Shown: positions 7,651 to 16,126 of the stretch, in pieces
Numbering within the stretch: the stretch's first letter is position 1
Layout: each line of letters opens with the position of its first letter
NCBI GenBank assembly: GCA_936911875.1
Contig: CAKZGB010000003.1
Coordinates: 1 to 64,000, forward strand
Source: an uncultured Lysobacteraceae bacterium
GTDB taxonomy: Bacteria; Pseudomonadota; Gammaproteobacteria; Xanthomonadales; Xanthomonadaceae
Reading direction: 5' to 3'
Length of the DNA stretch: 64,000 nucleotides
Notes under the pieces: model-generated
What the model was told of the DNA's origin: nothing
What the model saw: the letters and a program-made list of their open reading frames with translations, nothing else
Database searches by the model: none
Program-made: the position numbers and the translations under genes

Positions 7651-8412
7651 ATGCATTTTACTGCCGTTCGGGCGCTGGCCGACAATTATGTCTGGCTGGC
7701 GCGATGCGGTGCCGCGGGTCCGACCTTCATTGTGGACCCCGGTGTGGCCGAGCCGGTGCTGGCCGAGTTGGCGCCTGCCGAGGCGCCCGCCGCAATCTTA
7801 CTCACTCACCACCATCCTGACCATATTGGCGGGGTGGCGGAACTGCGCGCCCACTTTCCGGGCCTACGTGTCATCGGTCCGCACGACCCACGCATTCCGG
7901 CAACGGAGCGTGTCGGCCCCGGCGATCACATCGAAATCGGTGATTGCCGGTTTGAAGTCGTCGATCTGTCGGCGCATACCCGCAGCCACATCGGCTATTT
8001 CGGTCACGGTGCCCTGCTCTGTGGCGATGCCCTGTTTTCGCTCGGTTGCGGTCGCCTCTTCGAAGGCAACCCCGACGATCTGCACCGTGTCATGCAGACC
8101 ATCCGTCAGCTGCCGCCGGAAACGCAGATCTATTGTGCCCACGAATACACGCAGGCCAATGCGCGCTTCGCACTGCATGTGGATCCCGACAACACCGACT
8201 TGCGCGCCTATGTCGAACACGTAGCGCAACTGCGGGCACAAGAGCAACCCACGATTCCAACGACATTGCAGCGCGAACTGAACTGCAATCCTTTCCTGCG
8301 AGCGGACGAACCCGCAGTGGCTGCGGCCATTGACGCCCATCACGGCTCGCCCTCCACCAACGCCGTTGAACGCCTCGGGCGTCTGCGTGGCTGGAAAGAT
8401 CACTATGTCTAA
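7651..8412 (+). CDS. gloB: Hydroxyacylglutathione hydrolase (glyoxalase II)
   Basis: This 253-residue metallo-beta-lactamase-fold hydrolase splits S-D-lactoylglutathione to D-lactate and glutathione, the second step of methylglyoxal detoxification. The binuclear metal motif THxHxDH is clear (H53, H55, D57, H58 in LTHHHPDHIGG). The third histidine is in DLSAHTRSHIGYF, the bridging aspartate in GALLCGDALFSLGCGRLF, and the glutathione-binding stretch YCAHEYTQANARFA follows. Length fits the family. It is divergent from the methyltransferase-rnhA-dnaQ operon and overlaps the following lytic transglycosylase gene by 8 nt. Confidence 0.95.
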   Translation: MHFTAVRALADNYVWLARCGAAGPTFIVDPGVAEPVLAELAPAEAPAAILLTHHHPDHIGGVAELRAHFPGLRVIGPHDPRIPATERVGPGDHIEIGDCRFEVVDLSAHTRSHIGYFGHGALLCGDALFSLGCGRLFEGNPDDLHRVMQTIRQLPPETQIYCAHEYTQANARFALHVDPDNTDLRAYVEHVAQLRAQEQPTIPTTLQRELNCNPFLRADEPAVAAAIDAHHGSPSTNAVERLGRLRGWKDHYV

Positions 8413-9238
8413 ATTCAGAACCGCTTTATTGAGTGTGCTGGCCCTTGGTGCCATCCTGCCCAACTCCGTCAACGTCTCACCGGTGCGCGCCGAATCCGTT
8501 ACCGGTGTCCAAGTGCTGCACGCATACCATGCGAAGGCAGTCCAGCAAGGTTGCACCGGATCCATCACCGGCCGTTGGGTCGCGCACTTCTCCAACGCGC
8601 CCAAGCAACTGGCTGATCCGAACGATCCGACCTTGTCGCTGTTCAACTATGTGCTCGAACAAGTGCACGAAGCCGGATTGCCCAGCGAATACGCGATGAT
8701 TCCGTTTGTTGAAAGTGCGTATCATCCGGAACTGCGCAGTCGTCTTGGGCCGACCGGTCTGTGGCAATTGGTGGGCGTGACCGCCCGCAACTTTAAAGTG
8801 CCAATGCGTGGCGGCTACGATGGCCGTCTCTCGCCGATCGATTCCACGCGCGGCGTCGTCAAGTATCTGCAGTATCTCAACCGCATGTTCAAGGGCAACG
8901 AAGACCGCGTCATCATGGCCTACAACGCGGGCGAAGGTGCGATGCAGGGCTTTCTGAAAGGCCGCACCAAACTGTCGCAGATCACGCATTCGTATCCGAA
9001 GAAGATCAACGCCCTCACCTGCCTGATCGATCGGCAGATGGACAAGCCTTCGTTCCGCAATGCCATGTCTCGCAAAGTGCCCAAGCTTCACGTCGTGCGT
9101 GCCGAAGCGGGTGCGGGCAATCTGAATTCCTGGGCCAAGCAGCAGGGCTTTGATCCCAACTGGATCCGCAAGCTCAACCCGGCGCTGGTCGGTCGTTCGG
9201 TGGGCGGTCTCGAAGTGCTGGTCCACGACCCGAAGTAA
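8405..9238 (+). CDS. Lytic murein transglycosylase, MltD-like, secreted
   Basis: This 277-residue protein has an N-terminal signal peptide (about 1-29, hydrophobic ALLSVLALGAILP then VRA) and a family-1 SLT domain. The catalytic glutamate is in MIPFVESAYHPELRS, followed by GPTGLWQLV, RGVVKYLQYLNRMF and MAYNAGEGAM, the usual motif order of MltD. These enzymes cleave the MurNAc-GlcNAc bond in peptidoglycan to give 1,6-anhydro ends. MltD usually carries C-terminal LysM repeats; here only one poor LysM-like segment (SWAKQQGFDPNWIRKLNP) can be made out. The ATG at 8405 lies inside the gloB stop region (8-nt overlap), indicating an operon with gloB. Confidence 0.85.
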   Translation: MSKFRTALLSVLALGAILPNSVNVSPVRAESVTGVQVLHAYHAKAVQQGCTGSITGRWVAHFSNAPKQLADPNDPTLSLFNYVLEQVHEAGLPSEYAMIPFVESAYHPELRSRLGPTGLWQLVGVTARNFKVPMRGGYDGRLSPIDSTRGVVKYLQYLNRMFKGNEDRVIMAYNAGEGAMQGFLKGRTKLSQITHSYPKKINALTCLIDRQMDKPSFRNAMSRKVPKLHVVRAEAGAGNLNSWAKQQGFDPNWIRKLNPALVGRSVGGLEVLVHDPK

Positions 9239-9318
9239 GCTGCTCCACCATACGGTCTGGTCCTTTGCCTGACTTGTTGGCACACTAAGGGACTTACTGA
9301 ACGGATCTAGGAGTTTCC

Positions 9319-10116
9319 ATGGGCTTCCTGCAAGGCAAGCGCGCGCTGATCACCGGCATCGCCAGTGACCGCTCCATCGCCTCCGGCATCGCTGCCGCCA
9401 TGCACCGTGAGGGCGCTGAACTGGCCTTCACTTATCTGACTGACAAGCTCAAGTCGCGCGTTGAAAAGGCCGCCGCTGAGTTCGGGTCGGATATCGTCCT
9501 GCCGTTAGACGTGAGCTCCGACGATCAGATCCGCGAATGCTTTGAGCAGCTCGGCCAACGCTGGACCGATGGCTTTGACATTCTGGTTCACGCCATTGCT
9601 TACGCACCGCGCGAGGCGATCGAGGGCGAATTCCTCGATGGCCTGACTCGCGAGAGCTGGGGCATTGCGCACGACATCTCGGCCTACTCGCTGGCCGCTC
9701 TGGCCAAAGAGGCCCGTCCGCTGATGCAGGGTCGTCAAGGCGCTGTGCTGACGCTGTCGTACCTGGGCGCCGAACGCGCGCTGCAAAACTACAACGTCAT
9801 GGGTGTCGCCAAGGCCTCGCTCGAGGCAACGGTGCGTTATCTCGCACTGGACCTGGGTAAGGAAGGCACGCGCGTCAACGCGATTTCCGCCGGCCCGATT
9901 CGCACGCTGGCCGCTTCGGGTATCGCGAACTTCCGCAAGATGCTGGGCCACTTTGAAAAGTACGCGCCGCTGCATCGCGCCGTCACCATCGAAGAAGTCG
10001 GCAACACCGCTGCGTTCCTGTGCTCTGACTTGGCATCGGGTATCACCGGCGAAGTTACCTACGTCGACTCGGGTTACAACATTCTGGGCATGACCGGCAT
10101 CGGCGACGACGACTGA
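9319..10116 (+). CDS. fabI: Enoyl-[acyl-carrier-protein] reductase [NADH]
   Basis: This 265-residue short-chain dehydrogenase catalyses the last reduction in each cycle of fatty-acid elongation. Family-specific features are the nucleotide loop [17 protein letters not shown], the catalytic pair Y148 and Y158 with K165 ([21 protein letters not shown]), and [13 protein letters not shown] near the substrate-binding helix. The residue matching E. coli Gly93, known for triclosan resistance mutations, is alanine here (A94 in HAIAYAP). Length is standard. The gene appears monocistronic, with about 80 nt before it and a strong terminator after it. Confidence 0.95.
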   Translation: MGFLQGKRALITGIASDRSIASGIAAAMHREGAELAFTYLTDKLKSRVEKAAAEFGSDIVLPLDVSSDDQIRECFEQLGQRWTDGFDILVHAIAYAPREAIEGEFLDGLTRESWGIAHDISAYSLAALAKEARPLMQGRQGAVLTLSYLGAERALQNYNVMGVAKASLEATVRYLALDLGKEGTRVNAISAGPIRTLAASGIANFRKMLGHFEKYAPLHRAVTIEEVGNTAAFLCSDLASGITGEVTYVDSGYNILGMTGIGDDD

Positions 10117-10140
10117 TTTTCAGATCCGCATGTTGCACAC

Positions 10141-10167
10141 AAAAAGCCGGCTATCGCCGGCTTTTTG
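10141..10167. terminator. Bidirectional terminator between fabI and the 3HB-oligomer hydrolase gene
   Basis: A stem of AAAAAGCCGGC and GCCGGCTTTTT closes a TATC loop and is symmetric enough to stop both convergent transcripts, fabI from the left and the minus-strand hydrolase gene from the right. Confidence 0.9.
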
Positions 10168-10188
10168 CTGTCTGCGATACGGACGCCG

Positions 10189-11919
10189 TTAAGGCATCGG
10201 GCCGCCTTCGGCAATGTGGGCCCACGTACGATCCAGACCGCGATACAACTCCGGCAGCAGTGGACGCCAACGCTGGCGATACGCCGGGAAGCCCAGGAAC
10301 GCATCGAAGTGCTGCGCCTTGTCCTCGGCAATGAAGCTCACCGCGTTGTGGCCGCCTTCGCGCAGCATGGTCACATACGGAATGCTGCTGTAGTGAATCG
10401 GCACCAGGCCATCGTCCTTGCCATGCAGGATCAGGATCGGCGTGTCCTTATTCGCAGGCATCGATGCAGTGGTCGCCGCAATCGATTCTGCAACCACCGG
10501 ATCCTTGCGCAATTCGGTCAGGCATTGCAGTTGCGCATAGAGATCGGGATTGTCGTGCATGAGGCTGATGGCATTTCCCGGCGGAATGCCACTGGAGTCG
10601 CTCCACCATGCCGCACGTTCTGCAGCGGTTGCCGCACGCGCTTGCTTGTCCGCAGCTTCCGCCTGATAGCGATAGCCGCATGGATGCGCACCCACCGGTG
10701 CACGCGCATACGCCGATGCATAGGCGACCAGCACCGAACGCCACAAATCAAATCCGGTCGATGCGTAGCCCGCTGCCAACGATCCGTCGCTCCAGCCGGC
10801 AGCGCGCATGATCCCGTGTGCCTGCTTGGCCATCGCCGGCACATCAGCACCGTCCAAACGGCCGGCCATCTTTAGGCGTTGGCACCACAGACCCATCAAC
10901 GGTTTGGCGGCAGTCAGTGCGGGCGGCTCGGGCAATGCGCCTTCAGGCAAGGCCAATTGCGCACAGGGCATATAGGTCAGCGCTTCGAGGCTGTAGTCGT
11001 ACAGTGCTTTGCTACCGAAGCCATCGACATGAATTTGCGGCTCGCCCGCAACGATCGCGGCAAACTGCGCACCCTGTTCTTCGGCCGCGCGCAACACCGC
11101 ACCACCGCCGTTCGAGATCCCCACCGCGATAACACGCGTATTTTCCCAGTTAAATTGCCCATTCCCCGGGAACGCCTGCGACAGCGCATCCAAACCGAAT
11201 TGCGCGGCCTGCACGACGTGACGGCCCCAGTCGGCCTCGGGGTTGACTTGCGAATGCGCATGCTTGAAGGCAATCTCGTGCGCCTGCGGCGCCTTCTGCG
11301 CAGAGACTTGGGGAATGAAGACTCGTGCGTCACCCGTGGCGCGTTGGCCGTTGAGATCGGTGCCCTCGCCTGTATCCACATCGGCAAAATCGGTGCCGGT
11401 GCCCTTATCGGTGTAGACCACGGCGCAACCCTTGGGCAGGCCCCAGGCGCCGGCCACGCTAATTGCGCCATAGACGCCACGCGAACCCGACGAAGGCGCT
11501 ACGAGCAGGCAACGTTTCTTGCCATCGAACTGATCCGGAATCTGGGCCACCACGCGATGCGAGGATACGCTGCCGGGCAACGTCGCAACGGCACTGAACT
11601 CGCGTCCGGGCACAGACGCCGTGCTGCCATATTTCTCGCCGTAACCGCCGCCGGGCGCCAAGTCGGCAATGCCGCGCCAGTTGGCCCAGATCGCACGACG
11701 GCGCAATTCTGCCGCGGTGGGCTGCTCCGCGTTGGCGAATGCAGGCGCTACGGGCGATTGCAATCCCTTGAGACCAAGACCCGCGGTCAGCAGATCGTCA
11801 TCGCCGCGGTGATCTGTAACCTGCGGTGGCTGATTGGTCATGGGGTTCGTCATTTGGGCCGTACCGGCGCAGCCGGCGGTGACCGTGGCAAGCACGGCAG
11901 CGGTGAGCAATGTCTTCAT
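10189..11919 (-). CDS. D-(-)-3-hydroxybutyrate oligomer hydrolase, lipoprotein
   Basis: This 576-residue protein belongs to the 3HB-oligomer hydrolase family, serine hydrolases that cut oligomers released from polyhydroxybutyrate into monomers. Family hallmarks are LLVAPSSGSRGVYGAISVAG, CAVVYTDKGTGTDFADVDTG and the nucleophile motif GISNGG (S269); the acid and histidine are probably in LILHGKDDGLVP and DKAQHFDAF. The N terminus is a lipoprotein signal (MKTLLTAAVLATVTAGC), so the enzyme is predicted to be membrane-anchored in the periplasm or outer membrane. The start at 11919 has AGGA just upstream. It is divergent from a CrbR-like regulator and near a TonB receptor and GntP permease, suggesting use of external oligomers. 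Confidence 0.88.
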   Translation of the reverse strand: MKTLLTAAVLATVTAGCAGTAQMTNPMTNQPPQVTDHRGDDDLLTAGLGLKGLQSPVAPAFANAEQPTAAELRRRAIWANWRGIADLAPGGGYGEKYGSTASVPGREFSAVATLPGSVSSHRVVAQIPDQFDGKKRCLLVAPSSGSRGVYGAISVAGAWGLPKGCAVVYTDKGTGTDFADVDTGEGTDLNGQRATGDARVFIPQVSAQKAPQAHEIAFKHAHSQVNPEADWGRHVVQAAQFGLDALSQAFPGNGQFNWENTRVIAVGISNGGGAVLRAAEEQGAQFAAIVAGEPQIHVDGFGSKALYDYSLEALTYMPCAQLALPEGALPEPPALTAAKPLMGLWCQRLKMAGRLDGADVPAMAKQAHGIMRAAGWSDGSLAAGYASTGFDLWRSVLVAYASAYARAPVGAHPCGYRYQAEAADKQARAATAAERAAWWSDSSGIPPGNAISLMHDNPDLYAQLQCLTELRKDPVVAESIAATTASMPANKDTPILILHGKDDGLVPIHYSSIPYVTMLREGGHNAVSFIAEDKAQHFDAFLGFPAYRQRWRPLLPELYRGLDRTWAHIAEGGPMP

Positions 11920-11953
11920 GGATCCTAGCCTACCGTATGTGCCGTCTGCAGGC

Positions 11954-11989
11954 AGTGGCCAAAAGTCCATAGGTGGTGCGAAGGCCACT
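11954..11989. promoter_or_regulatory. Inverted repeat between the 3HB-oligomer hydrolase and crbR-like genes
   Basis: The arms AGTGGCC (11954-11960) and GGCCACT (11983-11989) are perfect 7-mers separated by 22 nt, about two helical turns, in the short divergent intergenic region. The right arm lies just upstream of the -10-like TACACT (11993-11998) of the regulator gene. It is a candidate binding site for a regulator controlling both genes. Confidence 0.4.
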
Positions 11990-12005
11990 TGTTACACTCA
12001 GAGCC

Positions 12006-12683
12006 ATGCACCAGATTCTAATTGCCGACGATCATCCGCTGTTTCGCGCCGCCTTGCGCGCCGCGGCCACGGAGGCAATTCCGGGCGTCGGCATTCATGA
12101 GGCTGATTCACTTGAATCCGTACTGCAAACGCTCGATGCGCAACCCGACATCGAATTGCTGCTGCTCGATCTGCACATGCCGGGCAACCATGGCCTGGCG
12201 GGACTGGCTTCGATTCGTGCACAGCACCCGGTGGTGGCCGTGATGGTGGTCTCTGCCAATGACGATCCGCTGATCGTACGACGTGCACTGGATTTCGGCG
12301 CCGCCGGGTTTTTGCCCAAGAGTTCCGGACTCGACGATCTGAATGCCGCGATCTCGACCATTCTGAATTGCGGCCAATGGCTACCCGAGTCGATTCGCGC
12401 CACCGTTCTGCGCACGCGCAGTAGCAATTCCGACGCGGACATGGCCTCCAAGCTGTCATCCTTATCGCCGCAGCAGTTCCGCGTATTGCGCATGGTGGCC
12501 GACGGTCTGCTCAACAAGCAAATTGCCGATCGTCTGAATGTGCAGGAGCGCACGGTCAAGGCGCATGTGTCGGCGATCTTTGAGCGCCTCGGCGTCCGCA
12601 ACCGGACGCAGGCGGGCATCGTGCTGCGCGAACTCGAGCTCACCGATCCGGGTCGCGTCCCGATGATGCAAGGCCAAGCCTAA
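12006..12683 (+). CDS. LuxR-type response regulator, CrbR/AgmR-like
   Basis: This 225-residue response regulator has a receiver domain (about 1-120) with acidic residues D8 and D9, phospho-acceptor D55 (LLLLDLHMPG) and the lysine in GFLPKSS. A C-terminal LuxR helix-turn-helix follows (LSPQQFRVLRMVADGLLNKQ through VKAHVSAIFERLGVRNRT). It is convergent with the symporter-kinase gene 22 nt away, its likely partner. In Vibrio and Pseudomonas the equivalent pair (CrbS/CrbR, MxtR/ErdR) controls acetyl-CoA synthetase and use of short carbon compounds. The ATG has no ribosome site, but TACACT ends 7 nt before it, so the transcript may be leaderless. Confidence 0.85.
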   Translation: MHQILIADDHPLFRAALRAAATEAIPGVGIHEADSLESVLQTLDAQPDIELLLLDLHMPGNHGLAGLASIRAQHPVVAVMVVSANDDPLIVRRALDFGAAGFLPKSSGLDDLNAAISTILNCGQWLPESIRATVLRTRSSNSDADMASKLSSLSPQQFRVLRMVADGLLNKQIADRLNVQERTVKAHVSAIFERLGVRNRTQAGIVLRELELTDPGRVPMMQGQA

Positions 12684-12705
12684 GGTACTCGCCGTCTTTT
12701 AGGCG

Positions 12706-15700
12706 TTACGCACGCGCTGCATTCGAAGCCGACAGCAACCGCATCAGCACACTACGCAGTGCCAATGCGCGAATCGGTTTACGTACCAAGGTCAAATCCA
12801 GTTCCTGACAAAGTGCTCGTACCTGGTCGCTGATATCGGCCGTCAGAACCAAGGTCGGCCGATCCGGCATTTGCTTGAGCAGATCACGATACACGTCGAT
12901 ACCGGTCCGGCCATCATCAAGATGGAAATCAAGCAGCCACACCGAGGCATGCATCGCCGCCTGTGCAATGGGCTCCATTTGCGCCCCGTCGAAGGCACTC
13001 ACTTCATGCCCCCACTCGCGCAGCATAGAGCTGAGTTGTTCGCGCGTCGGCTGATCGTTGTCGACCAGCAGAATGCGCGCGCCTTCGGCAACGGCGATCG
13101 AGGGAACGGACTGCTGCGCTTGATCGGACACGTTTACGCGCACGGCAAAGGTAGAGCCGCGATTGGTTTCGGTGTGCAGCAGCAATTCGTGTTCGAGCAG
13201 ATCGGACAGCCCCTTGGCAATCGACAGGCCCAAACCCAAACCGCTGGCGGTCACGCCTTCGCCACGACGGAACTCGTCAAAGATGAGGGTGCGATCCTGC
13301 TCGGGAATGCCCGGCCCCTGATCGTGTACGGCCAGTTGCAGCGTACCGTCCGACTCCGTTGTCGCGAGCAGACTCACCGTGCCCTGACCGGCATAGCGCG
13401 TCGCGTTGGCCAGGAAATTCTGCAGCACACGTCGCAGCAACGTCGGATCGGTTCGAATCCATTCCTCACTGGGACGGTAGACAAACTCAAGGCCGTTGGC
13501 CTTGGCGATCGCAGAGAACTCGGCGGCCAACGGATCGGTCACATCGCGCGAAGGCAAAGTCCGCAACGCGGGCGTCAGTCCACCGGATTTCAGCTTGGCG
13601 ATATCGAGCAAGCTCTGCAGCAGTTCGGTCGTTGAATCCAACGCTCCTCGCACTTCGCGCACACGACGTAAAGGATCGGCTTGCTCACGGTCATTCCGGC
13701 GCAGCATCGACTCGAGGCCGTCGGTAAACAGTTGCGCCGCATGCAGTGGCTGCATCAGGTCATGACCGACGGCTGTCAGGAAACGCGTCTTGGCCTCATT
13801 GGCCAGCTCGGCTTCGCGTTTGGCCTGCTGCAGCATCTCGGTCCGCTCAGCAACGCGCGTTTCCAAGGTTTCATTGGCCAGCGCCAGCTGACGTTGCGCC
13901 TGCCGGAATTGCGTCACATCGGTATACGTGGCGACAAACCCACCGCCGGGCATCGGTGTGCCGCGGATCTCAATGATGCTGCCATCCGGGAATACCCGTT
14001 CGGTCAAGTGCAAAGTGCCCGCACGCATGTACGCCAAGCGACGTTCCACGGCAGCGTCTAACGCCGAACCCGTCAGTCCGTGCGAAGCCTGCAAGGCTTG
14101 ACGGGTCAGATCTTCGATCGGGCGCCCTACGCGCAATAGCGCATCCGAGAATCCGAACAGCTCGGCATAACGCGGATTCCATGCCACCAGCCGCAGATCC
14201 CGATCGACAACGCTGATGCCCTGACTCATATTGCTCAGGGCGGCTTCGAGCAGCTGCTGATTAAAGCGCAAACCGACGCGCGACTCATCGACGATGCGCG
14301 CCACCTGTTCGACGCCCAACCCTTGGCGATTGTGCGCAGCTTCGAGCAGGATATTGGCCGAAGCGCTGCCCAGCACCTGACTCAATTCGGCTTCAACCGA
14401 TTCACCCACCACGGCCGGTACGGCATCACTGCCGTTGAGCCCTTCGAATACAGCTTGCACACGCGCAGGCGGCAGGAAGCGTGAAGCCAGCTCGCGCAAG
14501 GTACGCACTTGCAGACCACCGGCACCACGGCGTTGCAACGCATCGAAACGACCGGACAATCCGACCGTCAAGCCGTAGCTCACCAGCAAGGACGTCGCGA
14601 GTCCGCGCCCCAGAGGCGACCAGGCATTCAAGCCGAACCACTCGTTCGGATGCAGCCATCGGACGGCGCTTGGGAACGCGGGCACCTGCATGACGTTGGG
14701 CAGCAGCACCAGCCATGCCCAGACCAGCAGACCGGCACCAATGCCCAGGCAGGCCGCCTGTGGCGCCACCTGCGGCCGCCACAGTGCCAACAGCAGCACC
14801 GGCACCACCGGCACCATCGCAGAGAAGCTCAGCGCACCCACGTCTGCCAGTACGGCGTTGTTGTCGATCGCGCGAGCGAATGCCCACGACAGGGCCATGA
14901 CCACCAGCACCGCGACACGTCGTGCCAGAACGACATCGCGACGCAAGTCGCCGTCCGGCCGTCTCCACCACGAACCGCGCAGCACCGACGGCGAGACCCA
15001 ATGGTTGATGATCATCAGACTCAAGCTCAGCACGCTCACTACGACCATACCGGTCGCCGCACCAAGCCCGCCCAGGAACGCAAGCAAGGCCACGCCATCG
15101 TGACCGGCATGCAAGGGCAAGGCCAATACAAACAGATCGGGTGCAACGCTGGATGCCAAGGGACCGGACAAACCGATCAGTGCAATCGGCAGAATCGGCA
15201 ACGCAATCAGCGCCAGATAGGCGGGCAACACCCAACGTGACTTGACCGGATCGCGCTCATCGCGAGCCTCCACCACAGCCATATGGAACTGGTGCGGCTG
15301 TACGAACATCGCCATCGCACCCAAAATAATTAACGGGCCAAATCCTAGAGTGCTGCGCTCCGGCAAGGTCTGTGCGGCATCCGGAATGCTACCGGCACCA
15401 CCGATCACCACAATGCCTACCAGCAGCATGGCCAAAAGCTTAAACAGGGATTCGAAGGCAATGGCCACCACCATGCCGCGATTGTGCGCACTGGCATTGG
15501 CCTCACGTGTACCGAAGGCCATCACAAATACTGCCATTGCCAAGGCGCCATAGAGTGAGATGTCCGCATACCATGCCGAAGAACGTGCGGCCACGCTTCC
15601 GCTCATCAGCACCGAGAAGCTACCGCTCACTGCCCGCAGCTGCAAAGCAATGTACGGCACCATGCCGATCACCATCACCAACGTGACCACTGCGGCCAAT

Positions 15701-16038
15701 GGTGCGCTCTTGCCAAGACGCGTGGCAATCAGATCGGCGACCGAAGTGGCATGGGTACGACGGCCCATCTCCACCAGTCGTCGCATCAGCGGCAGGCCAA
15801 GTGTGTACAGCAAGATCGCGCCGATAAACGTGGGCGGTATCCACCAGCCCGAGCGCGCCGCTTGCGTCACCGTGCCGTAGAACGTCCACGACGTACAGTG
15901 AATGGCCAGCGACAAGCCGTAGATCAGCCACCAATGACGTGCAAACGCCGGCGGATACCGCTGCGCCCACCGTGCCAGCGCAAACAGGCTGAGCAGCCAG
16001 AGCACACAGGCCATGGCAACGGTTAGCGGATTCAGCAT
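12706..16038 (-). CDS. Hybrid sensor histidine kinase with sodium/solute symporter domain, CrbS-like
   Basis: This 1109-residue membrane sensor has, in order, a sodium:solute-symporter-like domain with about 13 helices (1-490), a linker, a PAS domain (about 597-717, LSNMSQGISVVDRDLRLVAW), a coiled-coil, HisKA with H759 (FLTAVGHDLMQPLHAAQLF), HATPase (NFLANATRYAGQG; DQGPGIP; GLGLGLSIAKGL), and a C-terminal receiver with D1037 (VWLLDFHLDDG). This matches CrbS/MxtR, proposed to couple solute transport or sensing to acetate-utilisation genes. The start at 16038 is chosen because the alternative ATG at 16092 lies inside the terminator of the neighbouring receptor gene. The convergent LuxR regulator is the likely partner. 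Confidence 0.88.
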   Translation of the reverse strand: MLNPLTVAMACVLWLLSLFALARWAQRYPPAFARHWWLIYGLSLAIHCTSWTFYGTVTQAARSGWWIPPTFIGAILLYTLGLPLMRRLVEMGRRTHATSVADLIATRLGKSAPLAAVVTLVMVIGMVPYIALQLRAVSGSFSVLMSGSVAARSSAWYADISLYGALAMAVFVMAFGTREANASAHNRGMVVAIAFESLFKLLAMLLVGIVVIGGAGSIPDAAQTLPERSTLGFGPLIILGAMAMFVQPHQFHMAVVEARDERDPVKSRWVLPAYLALIALPILPIALIGLSGPLASSVAPDLFVLALPLHAGHDGVALLAFLGGLGAATGMVVVSVLSLSLMIINHWVSPSVLRGSWWRRPDGDLRRDVVLARRVAVLVVMALSWAFARAIDNNAVLADVGALSFSAMVPVVPVLLLALWRPQVAPQAACLGIGAGLLVWAWLVLLPNVMQVPAFPSAVRWLHPNEWFGLNAWSPLGRGLATSLLVSYGLTVGLSGRFDALQRRGAGGLQVRTLRELASRFLPPARVQAVFEGLNGSDAVPAVVGESVEAELSQVLGSASANILLEAAHNRQGLGVEQVARIVDESRVGLRFNQQLLEAALSNMSQGISVVDRDLRLVAWNPRYAELFGFSDALLRVGRPIEDLTRQALQASHGLTGSALDAAVERRLAYMRAGTLHLTERVFPDGSIIEIRGTPMPGGGFVATYTDVTQFRQAQRQLALANETLETRVAERTEMLQQAKREAELANEAKTRFLTAVGHDLMQPLHAAQLFTDGLESMLRRNDREQADPLRRVREVRGALDSTTELLQSLLDIAKLKSGGLTPALRTLPSRDVTDPLAAEFSAIAKANGLEFVYRPSEEWIRTDPTLLRRVLQNFLANATRYAGQGTVSLLATTESDGTLQLAVHDQGPGIPEQDRTLIFDEFRRGEGVTASGLGLGLSIAKGLSDLLEHELLLHTETNRGSTFAVRVNVSDQAQQSVPSIAVAEGARILLVDNDQPTREQLSSMLREWGHEVSAFDGAQMEPIAQAAMHASVWLLDFHLDDGRTGIDVYRDLLKQMPDRPTLVLTADISDQVRALCQELDLTLVRKPIRALALRSVLMRLLSASNAARA

Positions 16039-16076
16039 CGAGGCGGGAATGGCGGCAATCTCATCACTACAGGATA

Positions 16077-16106
16077 CAAAAAGCCCCGGCACAAAGGCCG
16101 GGGCCG
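16077..16106 (-). terminator. Terminator of the TonB-dependent receptor gene
   Basis: On the minus strand a GCCCCGGC/GCCGGGGC stem is followed by TTTTTG. It lies just after the receptor stop and before the symporter-kinase start, separating the two same-strand genes into different transcripts. Confidence 0.85.
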
Positions 16107-16126
16107 TTTCACTTAACCGTCAACGA

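Noticed and set aside
10879..11928. A 349-codon plus-strand open frame antisense to the 3HB-oligomer hydrolase gene
   Set aside because: The composition is Arg/Gly/His-rich as expected from the reverse of a GC-rich gene, and the opposite strand encodes a clear enzyme.
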